Shown piece by piece: positions 44,971-52,958 of a stretch of DNA of 64,000 nucleotides. Made by a program: the position numbers and the translations under genes. Source of the DNA: DATAUD01 sp035511075 (GTDB taxonomy: Bacteria > Verrucomicrobiota > Verrucomicrobiia > Limisphaerales > Palsa-1400); contig DATKFW010000096.1 of NCBI GenBank assembly GCA_035511075.1, positions 1 through 64,000 of the forward strand. The letters run 5' to 3'. Within the stretch, counting starts at the first letter, position 1, and the number at the start of each line of letters is the position of its first letter. The notes under the pieces are model-generated. The model did no database searches, was not told the origin of the DNA, and worked only from the letters and a program-made list of their open reading frames with translations.

Positions 44971-45180
44971 TCACGAGGCACCCCCAACCAGTTTCGTTGA
45001 TTCAACAATTGCCAGAATTGCGGCCCTGAATGGTTCCGGCAAACGCGTCCACGCTTCGACAACGCGCCGCAAATCCGAGGGAAGGTCAGAATTTTGGGAG
45101 GCTATTTGGGAAGGCAGGCCCTCAGAACCCTTGATTTTATTGGGTTTTTGGCGGGTTCGAGCCCCGCCACTCCCGCCATT
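44971..45180 (-). pseudogene. Stranded integrase C-terminal tail at attR (69 codons including core)
   Basis: Read on the minus strand from 45180, the core again encodes 'NGGSGGARTR' and the frame continues without a stop through 'QKPNKIKGSEGLPSQIASQN' and 'DLPSDLRRVVEAW' to 'VESTKLVGGAS' and TGA at 44973-44971. The frame matches the integrase frame at attL exactly. Joining the two ends in a circle yields one continuous integrase of 408 + 69 = 477 residues. The tail has its own charged helical look ('LPEPFRAAILAIVEST') resembling C-termini of other bacterial integrases. In the integrated state it has no start and is silent. Confidence 0.85.
45152..45180. other. Right attachment site core (attR)
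   Basis: A perfect 29-bp direct copy of 39845-39873. Left of it is element DNA (integrase tail), right of it ancestral chromosome: a stem-loop that could be the original tRNA terminator follows 15 bp later. No tRNA 5' half precedes this copy, confirming it is a duplicated site and not a second tRNA gene. Confidence 0.93.
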
Positions 45181-45195
45181 TGCAACTCATTGGCC

Positions 45196-45216
45196 CCAAG
45201 CACTTACGGTGCTTGG
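45196..45216 (+). terminator. Stem-loop, possible ancestral tRNA-Asp terminator
   Basis: CCAAGCAC (45196-45203) and GTGCTTGG (45209-45216) form a perfect 8-bp stem with a TTACG loop, followed by CTTTG. It lies 15 bp past attR, exactly where sequence downstream of the tRNA would have been before the element inserted. Confidence 0.6.
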
Positions 45217-45617
45217 CTTTGCCCTCGCAGCAGTTTCGTAACAACCGGCGCTTTCCGCGCCACAAAAATCCTGTTCTTCGCTGGCATGAAAACGACATTT
45301 CAAACGCCGCCAGAGCAGAAAGCCGAACAGCCCAATTCAAGACTCCGCCTTCGCGTCGTGATCACTGACTTGGTTATGGCGCGTGATTTCCAGAATTATA
45401 ACCAACTCCTCGAAGCTCTGGAACATCAAGACCACTCGTGACCTAATCCGAGCCGGGCAGCTTTTGAAAATCAAACTCCTGGAGCTGCAAAATCTCCCGC
45501 GCCGATCATTGCCGACGACCTTGGGTTTTCAAAGCCCTTACGCCCCTGCCGAGCAAGCAGCGGAACCCAAAAGGATTGGTTCATAAAAGCCGACCGCGGG
45601 TTTATCAACAACCCTAA
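45217..45617. other. Gene-poor region right of attR
   Basis: Several short frames are open (for example a 51-codon frame from ATG 45286) but none shows a recognisable family, signal or ribosome-binding site. The stretch ends at the left terminus of the MITE-like element. Confidence 0.5.
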
Positions 45618-45818
45618 GAGCGTGTTTTGAAAATATCTCGGGCGGTCTTGCGGCGGGGCGGGGCGGCTGGCTTCGTTGCTACTCAGTCGAAGATCCACGA
45701 GGGATATTCTCGTTCGTCGAGTCAGAACAGAGAAGAGATGCCCGGCTTCGCGGGCTGCCTCGCCATCCGCCCCGCCGCGCTCGCAATCCCCTTCCCGATC
45801 TATTTTCAAAACACGCTC
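45618..45818. mobile_element. MITE-like element with 18-bp terminal inverted repeats
   Basis: 45618-45635 (GAGCGTGTTTTGAAAATA) is a perfect inverted copy of 45801-45818. The trinucleotide TAA flanks both ends directly (45615-45617 and 45819-45821), as expected for a 3-bp target duplication of the IS5-like type. The ~165-bp interior has no transposase and contains smaller inverted segments, so it would be non-autonomous. The right end coincides with the stop codon of the aldolase gene. Confidence 0.7.
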
Positions 45819-46759
45819 TAAGCAGGAATACTCGCGCGAGTATCTGCGTTTGTTTGTTTCACTGCCGATGCATCATAGATGCTTTGAATGGCGGCATCCA
45901 GAACGGCGTCGAACTCGGCGTCAGATTGCTGGGCTATCAGTCCTTCAACCAAAGCCCGCGAAAAACTGGCGACCATGCCGTGATTCCTGCGTAGGCGCTC
46001 GTTGCCCTCTTTCCGCGAGTAGCCACCAGAAAGTGCCAGCACTCTCACAACGTTGGGATGTTTCTCGCAATCACTGTAGAAATCGTCTTTGTCCGGCAGC
46101 GTGAGCTTGAGGAAGACCGATTGACCGCCGGGCAGGCCGCCGAGCTTTTCGATTATCGCAGCTTTTAGCAACTCCTCAGCTTTGGCCTTCTCCGGGCAAT
46201 GGATATCCACTTCCGGTTCGACTATCGGTACAAGCCCAACCTCAAGTATCTGCGCCGCCACCTCGAACTGCTGGTTTACAATCTCTCTAATGCCTGACGG
46301 ATTCGCCTCGTTAATTACCGAGCGCATCTTAGTGCCAAAAATCCGCTTGCCCTTGGCTTTGGCGAGCAGGGAAGCAAGTTGCGGCATCGGCTTCATCAAA
46401 TGGACGCCGTTTTTCTCTTCGACAAGGCCATTGTCCACTTTCAGAAACGGGACGATTCGTTTTACGTTCCAGAGATAATCCGCGGTCGGTTGCCCTTGGA
46501 TGTCGCGGTCCATTGTATTCTCAAAAAGAATCGCGCCAAGAATCCGCTCGCCAGTAAAGCTGGGGCGGGTGATAATGCGCTGTCGCATTTTATGCACGAT
46601 TGCGAACATCTCCTCGTCGTTGGACCACGCAGTTTCCTTGATTCCGTAGGACGCCAGAGCTTTGGGCGTGCTCCCACCACTTTGATCGAGCGCAGCTACA
46701 AAGCCGGGCCGAGTTTTCATTTTCTGAAACTGGTTTTCATTCATACTGGTCTTCAACAT
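45818..46759 (-). CDS. Fructose-bisphosphate aldolase, class I
   Basis: This 313-aa protein begins 'MLKTSMNENQFQKMKTRPGF', with 'AALDQSGGSTPKAL' and the Schiff-base region 'FLKLTLPDKDDFY'; 'VPIVEPEVDIH' and 'ALSGGYSRKEGNERL' are further class I signatures. It interconverts fructose 1,6-bisphosphate with triose phosphates by a lysine Schiff base, without metal. ATG 46759 follows 'gaggacgg'; ATG 46744 is an alternative. Its TAG stop uses the terminal base of the MITE-like element. Confidence 0.93.
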   Translation of the reverse strand: MLKTSMNENQFQKMKTRPGFVAALDQSGGSTPKALASYGIKETAWSNDEEMFAIVHKMRQRIITRPSFTGERILGAILFENTMDRDIQGQPTADYLWNVKRIVPFLKVDNGLVEEKNGVHLMKPMPQLASLLAKAKGKRIFGTKMRSVINEANPSGIREIVNQQFEVAAQILEVGLVPIVEPEVDIHCPEKAKAEELLKAAIIEKLGGLPGGQSVFLKLTLPDKDDFYSDCEKHPNVVRVLALSGGYSRKEGNERLRRNHGMVASFSRALVEGLIAQQSDAEFDAVLDAAIQSIYDASAVKQTNADTRASIPA

Positions 46760-47203
46760 ACCGTCCTCGCCGCTTCACCGCAACACTTGTAGTTCTGCTT
46801 TCACCCGCGGTGCAGGGCAACGCGGTACCATGCGAACAAATGTTGGAAGACGGATCGCTCCCCGAAAGGAGAGGGGCCAAGACCTTTTAAGAGAGGGACA
46901 ACTGTTGCCCACCGCCGGCGCAATCCTGAATCTTTTCCTCCACCACGCCCAGACCGTTGCCATTACCGAGCGGAATTACCGGCTTAAAGACCGCCGCCGT
47001 CGCCGGAAAAGGGAACAAAAACAACAAGAGCAAATCCAAGCCCAATGAAGCTTCGACCGCAGACTGAGGCCAGAATGACTCGGCTGAGTTTTTTAGTAGT
47101 ACAGACTCAAGCTATCATCGCTCGACGCTTTCGCCAAACCTAAATCCCTGTCGACACGCAAGTGCCGGACCACGTTCACTTGACGGTCTGAGTGGGAACT
47201 CGC
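46760..47203. other. Divergent intergenic region between aldolase and ribokinase
   Basis: About 440 bp without a supported gene; a 72-codon open frame at 46830-47048 is rich in Arg/Gln at its end and has no family resemblance. The region should hold the promoters of the aldolase (minus) and of rbsK-rbsB (plus). Confidence 0.5.
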
Positions 47204-48193
47204 ATGTTTGTCAACGAATCAAATAAAAACGTGGGATCTCAATTATCGAAATCCAAGCCTTCTGTTCTTGTCATTGGAAGTTCCAACACCGACCTGACCA
47301 TCAAGGTGGACCGACTGCCCAAAGCCGGCGAGACAATCCTCGGCGGTAAGTTTGTCAGCGCGGCGGGCGGCAAGGGAGCCAATCAGGCTGTGGCAGCCAC
47401 GCGCGCGGGAGGTTCGACGTCCTTCATCGCCCGCATTGGCCGGGACATTTTTGGCGACAAGGCTGTGGCGGGATTTGTTGCGGAAGGGATCAACGTCGAT
47501 TATGTCATTCGCGACCCAGCGCAACCGTCGGGTGTCGCACTAATTTTCGTTGGCCCAGGCGGAGAGAACTGCATTGCGGTGGCTCCCGGCTCGAACGGAA
47601 AACTGGCTACGGCGGACGTTCTGAAAGCCCGCCTAATTTTCCGCAAGGCGGGCGTGCTTCTGTTGCAGTTGGAGACCCCGATAAGCACAGTCAAGGCGGC
47701 GGCTGAACTTGCTGTCAAGACCGGGTTACGCGTCATTCTAAACCCGGCGCCGGCTCAAGCCCTGCCCGCCAGCCTGCTGCGGCGGGTTTTCGTCCTCACG
47801 CCAAACGAAAGCGAGGCGGAACTATTGACTGGCGTTGCGCCCGGAGGCCGGCGCGCGGCGGCCAAAGCGGCGGCGGAACTCCTCGCCCAAGGCGTCAAGA
47901 ATGTGGTCATCACTATGGGCTACGGCGGCGCCTATGTGGCCGGAGTGGGCGGGCTCCAGATGATTCCGGGATACAGAGTCGCGGCAATCGACACCACTGG
48001 CGCCGGGGATGTTTTCAACGGCGCGTTGGCGGTTGCGTTGGCGAAGGGTAAATTGCTGGTCGAGGCGGCGCGCTTTGCAAATGCCGCCGCCGCCATCTCC
48101 GTCACACGGATGGGGGCGCAGTCTTCCGCTCCTACCGTTCAGGAAATTGAGCGCGTTCTGGCCTCGGGCCAAGTCGACAGTTCCACAACTTAA
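47204..48193 (+). CDS. rbsK: Ribokinase-like PfkB-family sugar kinase
   Basis: ATG 47204 is preferred (a GTG at 47192 is in frame). The ~329-aa protein has 'VVIGS'-type start ('VLVIGSSNTDLTIKVDRLPKAGET'; key part 'GSSNTDL'), 'GGKGANQAVAA', and the catalytic anion-hole motif 'DTTGAGDVFNGAL' with Asp as base. It phosphorylates ribose (or a related sugar) at O5. It is followed after 5 bp by the substrate-binding protein gene. Confidence 0.92.
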   Translation: MFVNESNKNVGSQLSKSKPSVLVIGSSNTDLTIKVDRLPKAGETILGGKFVSAAGGKGANQAVAATRAGGSTSFIARIGRDIFGDKAVAGFVAEGINVDYVIRDPAQPSGVALIFVGPGGENCIAVAPGSNGKLATADVLKARLIFRKAGVLLLQLETPISTVKAAAELAVKTGLRVILNPAPAQALPASLLRRVFVLTPNESEAELLTGVAPGGRRAAAKAAAELLAQGVKNVVITMGYGGAYVAGVGGLQMIPGYRVAAIDTTGAGDVFNGALAVALAKGKLLVEAARFANAAAAISVTRMGAQSSAPTVQEIERVLASGQVDSSTT

Positions 48194-48198
48194 TCAAT

Positions 48199-49146
48199 AT
48201 GAAAACCCGAATTCTTTCGGTTTCCCTCCTCACCGCACTGGCTCTGCTGGACGGGTGTGGCAAATCCGATGACAAAGGCGCCGACAAACCCGGCGCATCA
48301 AGACCCAAGATTGCGCTTGTGATGAAGTCGCTAGCCAATGAGTTTTTCAGCAGCATGGCTGAAGGCGCAAGCCAGCATCACAAGACCAATGCCGCCGCCT
48401 ACGACTTGCTGGCCAATGGCATCAATAACGAGACGGACCTCGCCGAACAGGTCAATCTGGTCGAACAAATGATGGCGCGCCAGGTCAACGCCATTGTCAT
48501 CGCCCCGGCGGATTCCAAGGCGCTGGTCACGGTGCTCAAACGCGCCAAGGAGGCTGGCATCCTGGTCGTCAATATTGACAACAAACTCGATGCCGATGCT
48601 CTCAAGCAGGCGGACCTGGAAGTGCCGTTCGTCGGTCCTGATAATCGCGCCGGCGCCCGCAAAGTGGGTGAAGTCATCGCCAGGCACCTTAAAGCTGGTG
48701 ACAACGTCGCCATCATCGAAGGGATTCCCGCGGCTTTTAACGGGCAGCAAAGGCGCCTGGGATTCGAGGACGCGATGAAGGCCGCGGACATCAGAATCGC
48801 CAGTGTGCAGAGCGGCAATTGGGAGATGGAGAAAGCAAACAGCATCGCCACAGCGCTATTGAGCGAACATCCCGACCTCAAGGCCATCTTGTGCGCCAAC
48901 GATAACATGGCGCTGGGCGCGGTCTCAGCCATCAAGGCCGCTGGCAAGACCGGCCAGGTTTTGGTGGCCGGATTCGATAACATCAGCGCCATTCATCCCT
49001 TGATGGACAGCGGCGATGTCACGGCCACGGCCGATCAACATGGAGATCAACTGGCTGTTTTTGGAATCGAAGCCGCCCTCAAGATGCTCCGGGGAGAAGC
49101 CGCTCCCGGCGACCAGACCACGCCCGTGGACGTGATCGCCAAATAG
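48199..49146 (+). CDS. rbsB: Ribose-type ABC transporter substrate-binding lipoprotein
   Basis: This 315-aa periplasmic-binding protein has a lipoprotein signal ending 'ALLDGCGKS'. It is a type I fold, RbsB class: 'KIALVMKSLANEFFSSMAEGA', 'IVIAPADSKALVTVL', 'VVNIDNKLD', 'ILCANDNMALGAVSAI'. It captures ribose or a related sugar for the RbsA-RbsC transporter. It lies directly after the sugar kinase and converges with rbsC. Confidence 0.9.
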   Translation: MKTRILSVSLLTALALLDGCGKSDDKGADKPGASRPKIALVMKSLANEFFSSMAEGASQHHKTNAAAYDLLANGINNETDLAEQVNLVEQMMARQVNAIVIAPADSKALVTVLKRAKEAGILVVNIDNKLDADALKQADLEVPFVGPDNRAGARKVGEVIARHLKAGDNVAIIEGIPAAFNGQQRRLGFEDAMKAADIRIASVQSGNWEMEKANSIATALLSEHPDLKAILCANDNMALGAVSAIKAAGKTGQVLVAGFDNISAIHPLMDSGDVTATADQHGDQLAVFGIEAALKMLRGEAAPGDQTTPVDVIAK

Positions 49147-49192
49147 CCTCCGACAGCCTCACCGCCGGGAAGGGGTTAGAAGGCAATCAAGC

Positions 49193-50155
49193 TCATATTG
49201 TTATTCGGTTCGACGGGTGCATGCGCCGGCGCCAGGCGTCAAGGATCACCGCCGCGACAATGACCGCGCCGGTGATGATCCGTTTCGAGGGTTCAGTCAC
49301 GCCGATCTGCGCCAAGCCGGCTTCCAAGGTGGCAATGATCAGGACGCCGAAGAAGGAATTGACCACCGAACCCCGGCCTCCCATAAGGCTGGTGCCACCA
49401 ATCACCACCGCCGCGATGGCCGAGAGCTCCATCCCTACTCCCGCATTGGGATCAGAGGAACCCAGGCGGGAAGTGTAAAACACTCCGGCCAGCCCGCTCA
49501 AAAGGCCCAACAAAGCGAAGACCACGATCTTGGCGGGCTTGGGATTGATGCCGGCAAGCCTCACGGCCGATTCATTGCAGCCTATGGCCACCAGGTAGCG
49601 GCCAAAGACCGTTCGCGACAACGTCACTTGCCCAGCCACAATCACCAGAAGCGAGATAAGAAAGGCTGGCGAAACCCCCAAACCATGAATCGACGCCGAC
49701 AAACCCTCCACTTCGCTACCGATGTATTTTGTTTGGGAATGCGTCGTTAGATAAGCCAGACCCCGCGCCACTTCCAGCATGCCCAGCGTGACAATGAACG
49801 AGGGAATGCCCAAGCCCACACTGATGGCGCCGTTGATCGTGCCAGCCGCCAGACCGAGACCAAGGCTGGCGATGATGCTCAACCACAAGGGCAAATGATA
49901 ATCCAACAATGCCACCCCGAGCACGGCGCCGCACAACCCCACCAATGAGCCGACAGAAAGATCTATTCCTCCGATGATGAGCACCAGCGTCATGCCAGTG
50001 GCGATGACGGCCAGAGCTGGAATGCGATTGGCCAGCGCGGCGAAAGTTCGGGCGCTGAGAAAATTGTGGCTTAACATTCCGAGCAACAACACCAGCCCAA
50101 TCCATATCAACAACATGGCGGTGCATTCAGCGGTTTTTTTGGATAGAATCTTCAT
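49193..50155 (-). CDS. rbsC: Ribose-type ABC transporter permease
   Basis: Start at ATG 50155, overlapping the ATPase stop by 4 bp. This ~320-aa inner-membrane protein has about 8-10 helices and the family signatures 'GGIDLSVGSLVGLCG' and 'GGTSLMGGRGSVVNSFFGVL'. It forms the sugar-conducting pore as a dimer with RbsA. The gene order rbsA-rbsC is normal, but rbsB and rbsK are on the opposite strand. Confidence 0.93.
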   Translation of the reverse strand: MKILSKKTAECTAMLLIWIGLVLLLGMLSHNFLSARTFAALANRIPALAVIATGMTLVLIIGGIDLSVGSLVGLCGAVLGVALLDYHLPLWLSIIASLGLGLAAGTINGAISVGLGIPSFIVTLGMLEVARGLAYLTTHSQTKYIGSEVEGLSASIHGLGVSPAFLISLLVIVAGQVTLSRTVFGRYLVAIGCNESAVRLAGINPKPAKIVVFALLGLLSGLAGVFYTSRLGSSDPNAGVGMELSAIAAVVIGGTSLMGGRGSVVNSFFGVLIIATLEAGLAQIGVTEPSKRIITGAVIVAAVILDAWRRRMHPSNRITI

Positions 50156-51687
50156 GGTTGGATCGCGTCTTCGCCTGGCTTGAAGCACCCGCTGAAGGCC
50201 GCCCGCGTGATTGTTTCATGAGTCCACTCGCCAGCCAGGAATTCAGCGGCGATCGTCCCCTTGGACATCACCAGCAGTCGGTCGCAGATCATCATCAATT
50301 CCTCCAACTCGCTCGAAACCACCACGATGGCCTTGCCGGATCGGGCCAATTCGCGCAGGACCTCGTAAATGGTTTCTTTGGCCGTGACATCGATGCCGCG
50401 CGTCGGCTCGTCAAGGAGCAGAATGCTGCCGTCCCGCGCCAACCATCGGGCCAGGACAATCTTCTGTTGATTGCCGCCGCTAAGTTCTCCTGCCGCCTGA
50501 TTGAGGGAGGCACACTGCACTTGCAAACGCCGCGACAGTTTTTCCGAGGTTTCTGTTTCCGCCCGCTCATTGAGCCAGCCCCACTTGCTCGAATGCAGCC
50601 CAAGCGTGGCGATCGTCGTATTGACACGAATCGATTGTGTGAGGAACAAGGCGTCCTGCTTGCGATCCTCAGGCACCAATCCCAGCCCGGCCCGCACTGC
50701 ATCCGCGGGGCTGCGGATGACGACCGTCCGGCCTCCCACCAAGATTTCGCCGCTCTGACTTGGCTCGGCGCCAAACACGGCCCGTAACGTTTCCGTGCGG
50801 CCCGATCCGACCAGCCCCGCCAAGCCAAGAATTTCGCCTCGCCGGACCTGAAAACTCACATCGCACACCCGCGGACCCGCGCTCAAATGCCGCACGTCCA
50901 ATGCCACTTGCCCGCCAGCCTCCCGGCGCAGATGCCTTCGTTCCGGCAAGCCATGACCGGCCATTTCCAGGATCAACTGCGGAGGCGTCACTTTGTCGGT
51001 TTCGTGGGTGGCGATGCGCCTCCCGTCGCGCATCACAGTGACGCGGTTGGCCACGCGGAGGATTTCGTCCATGCGATGGCTGACGTATATGACGCCAACC
51101 CCCTCGGTCTGCAGCCGCCGGATGTTTTCAAAAAGCCGTACAATCTCGGGATTCGTCAGGGCCGCCGTCGGCTCATCCAGAATGAGCAGGCGGCAATCCC
51201 GCGCCAGTGCGCCCGCGATTTCCACAAGTTGTTGCTGCCCGATACCAAGCTGGCTGGCTGGCGTTCCTGGATCAAGGTCATTCAACCCCACACGAGCCAA
51301 GGCTTGCCGGGCCATCTCCCGCAAGTCCGTGAAACGAACGAAGCCGCCGCGCCGTGGCAACCTGTTGAGGAAAATGTTCTCCGCGACGCTCGAGGCCCCT
51401 ATCACGTTAAGCTCTTGTAGCACCATGACCACGCCCGCGCTCTCCGCGTCGCGCTTGGATTTCGGGATGTATGGCTCACCGCAGAACTGGATCTGCCCGC
51501 CATTCCTGGCAGTCAACCCGGCCAAAATGCGCGCAAAAGTGGATTTGCCCGCGCCATTGCCGCCGATCAGCGCATGGACTTCGCCTGCCCGCAAATCGAA
51601 GTGAAAATCCAACAGAACAGGTGCATTGTAACTTTTTTGCAACCCATCAACTCGCAAGATTTCCGGTTCTGGCGTCATGGGACTCAC
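50152..51687 (-). CDS. rbsA: Ribose-type ABC transporter ATP-binding protein (two ABC domains)
   Basis: This 511-aa protein has two fused ATPase domains. Domain 1: Walker A 'GGNGAGKST', signature 'SQLGIGQQQLVEIAGAL', Walker B 'LLILDEPTAAL'. Domain 2: degenerate Walker A 'GLVGSGRTET', signature 'LSGGNQQKIVLARWL', Walker B 'ILLLDEPTRGIDV'. This is the sugar-importer RbsA/MglA class. ATG 51678 is a close alternative start. No rbsD and no LacI-type regulator were found nearby. Confidence 0.95.
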   Translation of the reverse strand: MSPMTPEPEILRVDGLQKSYNAPVLLDFHFDLRAGEVHALIGGNGAGKSTFARILAGLTARNGGQIQFCGEPYIPKSKRDAESAGVVMVLQELNVIGASSVAENIFLNRLPRRGGFVRFTDLREMARQALARVGLNDLDPGTPASQLGIGQQQLVEIAGALARDCRLLILDEPTAALTNPEIVRLFENIRRLQTEGVGVIYVSHRMDEILRVANRVTVMRDGRRIATHETDKVTPPQLILEMAGHGLPERRHLRREAGGQVALDVRHLSAGPRVCDVSFQVRRGEILGLAGLVGSGRTETLRAVFGAEPSQSGEILVGGRTVVIRSPADAVRAGLGLVPEDRKQDALFLTQSIRVNTTIATLGLHSSKWGWLNERAETETSEKLSRRLQVQCASLNQAAGELSGGNQQKIVLARWLARDGSILLLDEPTRGIDVTAKETIYEVLRELARSGKAIVVVSSELEELMMICDRLLVMSKGTIAAEFLAGEWTHETITRAAFSGCFKPGEDAIQP

Positions 51688-52033
51688 AAACGGCTGGACG
51701 GCCCGAGGCGTTTGAGCCGGGAGCTTGGCCCGACAAGCGCCTGTTTGTAAAGCCTCCGCAACTGCCTGAATAACCAGATCGGGGTGCAGCCTTTTCCGGA
51801 GCTCAAACAGGGGCGAAAGCTAATCACCCCGAAATCTCCTTGGCGAAGCAGGCGTTTTCCGATTCGCCTGGATTTTGTGCGGGACTTGTGCGGGAGAATT
51901 TCGGTTCATGGATAACTATTGATTATCAATGGTTAGATTGATTGCGGGGGTTGGATTTGAAGCTGAACTTGACTTTGGTGTCCGGTTTTCACTCCATGGC
52001 AGCCGACGTTCGTCCAGTCAAGTAGTTGGCGCT
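51688..52033. other. Region upstream of rbsA
   Basis: About 346 bp without a supported gene. It contains a near-palindrome ATTGATTATCAAT around 51918 and a direct repeat TGTGCGGGA near 51875-51895. It should carry the rbsA-rbsC promoter and the end of the methylamine-type operon. Confidence 0.5.
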
Positions 52034-52954
52034 TCATAAATTTTGATTGTAATGAAGCACGTGACTTTCGCGCTGGCGGCTACTGGTGCCGGCGCGGCGC
52101 GCGCTCTCCAGGAAACGTTGCCAGTGGCGGCGGGCGTAGGTCCGGTAATCGAAATCCAGTTTGGAAACCCCCATTTGCATGAATCCCCACATCGCCTCGC
52201 GCATGTCGGATGCCAGCCGCATCAAGCGCAAGCGCCGGAGATCGGCAGCCCGGGCTTTCCCGAAGTAAAAATGCAGGAGCATCGTTTCCTGCTCGCGGTC
52301 AAATAGGTTGTTGGCCGCAAGATTGCCGAGGTCGAAAAACAAATCACCCATGCCGCCGTATTCCCAGTCCAGAATCCAGACCTTGCGCCGGTCGTCAACC
52401 AGGTTGCCGGGCAACAAATCATTGTGGCAAGGACACACCTGTTCGGGGATTCCGCACTGGTCCTCAATCCGCGCCAGTGTCTCCAACGCCAAAGCGGCGT
52501 TTCGCGGAAACGGGACCTTCCGCTTCCGCGCTTGCGCGTAATAATGGCGCACCGTTTCAAACGCGGAGAATTTTCCCGCGCCATTCGAACATTCGTGATA
52601 CCGGCGCATCGACGCGACCACGCGCCTCAAAATGGCGGGGGTTTGCACCGCCTCAAAATCCAGCGCCCGTCCGGGCACAAAGCGGGTGACCATGACCCCT
52701 TGATCGGGAAGGAACGCCACGACCTCTGGTCCAATTCCGGCGGCGTGCGCGGCCTTGGCACAGGCATGTTCGGCCCGGCGATCAATGCCCAGCAACCGGG
52801 AGTTTTTTCCCATGATTCGCAGCACGAATCGGTCCCGCCCGCGGCAAATGCAATAATTGCGATTGGTCAGACCGCCATCCAACGGCCGCACTGTGACGTC
52901 GCCGCCGCCCAGCCAGGGCATTAATGGCATCAGCGCTTTGACCTCCGCGTTCAC
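52034..52954 (-). CDS. Choline/ethanolamine-kinase-like phosphotransferase
   Basis: A GTG start at 52954 lies 4 bp after the upstream stop, so the gene is coupled. The 306-aa protein is of the APH/choline-kinase fold: a Gly-rich 'PLDGGLTNRNY' loop, the Brenner motif 'CHNDLLPGN' with the catalytic Asp, and 'ILDWEYGGMGD' for Mg binding. 'EYGGMGDLFFDLGN' is close to choline and ethanolamine kinases and to related LicA proteins. Last gene of the operon; it could phosphorylate choline, ethanolamine or another amino alcohol. Confidence 0.85.
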   Translation of the reverse strand: MNAEVKALMPLMPWLGGGDVTVRPLDGGLTNRNYCICRGRDRFVLRIMGKNSRLLGIDRRAEHACAKAAHAAGIGPEVVAFLPDQGVMVTRFVPGRALDFEAVQTPAILRRVVASMRRYHECSNGAGKFSAFETVRHYYAQARKRKVPFPRNAALALETLARIEDQCGIPEQVCPCHNDLLPGNLVDDRRKVWILDWEYGGMGDLFFDLGNLAANNLFDREQETMLLHFYFGKARAADLRRLRLMRLASDMREAMWGFMQMGVSKLDFDYRTYARRHWQRFLESARRAGTSSRQRESHVLHYNQNL

Positions 52955-52958
52955 TTGA

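Larger units (their letters stand above)
39845..45180. mobile_element. Integrative element in tRNA-Asp with HUH Rep, ~5.3 kb
   Basis: Bounded by the 29-bp direct repeats. Contents in order: integrase, excisionase-like, unknown (leftward operon), TlpA-DUF3738 fusion, HUH Rep (leftward), hicB, hicA, integrase tail. No capsid, terminase, relaxase-type mobilisation or conjugation gene is seen. The set resembles a small integrative plasmid or a satellite that replicates by rolling circle after excision. Confidence 0.9.

Noticed and set aside
45152..45180. Possible second tRNA-Asp gene
   Set aside because: Only the T arm and acceptor 3' strand are present, with no D or anticodon arm; it is the duplicated attachment core.
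45286..45441. 51-codon open frame right of attR
   Set aside because: No ribosome-binding site, no recognisable family, and in gene-poor DNA.
46830..47048. 72-codon plus-strand frame upstream of rbsK
   Set aside because: Low-complexity Arg/Gln-rich end and no family similarity.
51870..51945. Possible relic of an integrase tail or attachment site upstream of rbsA
   Set aside because: Repeated TGTGCGGGA and a short palindrome are present, but there are no recombinase motifs and no matching second copy in the window.
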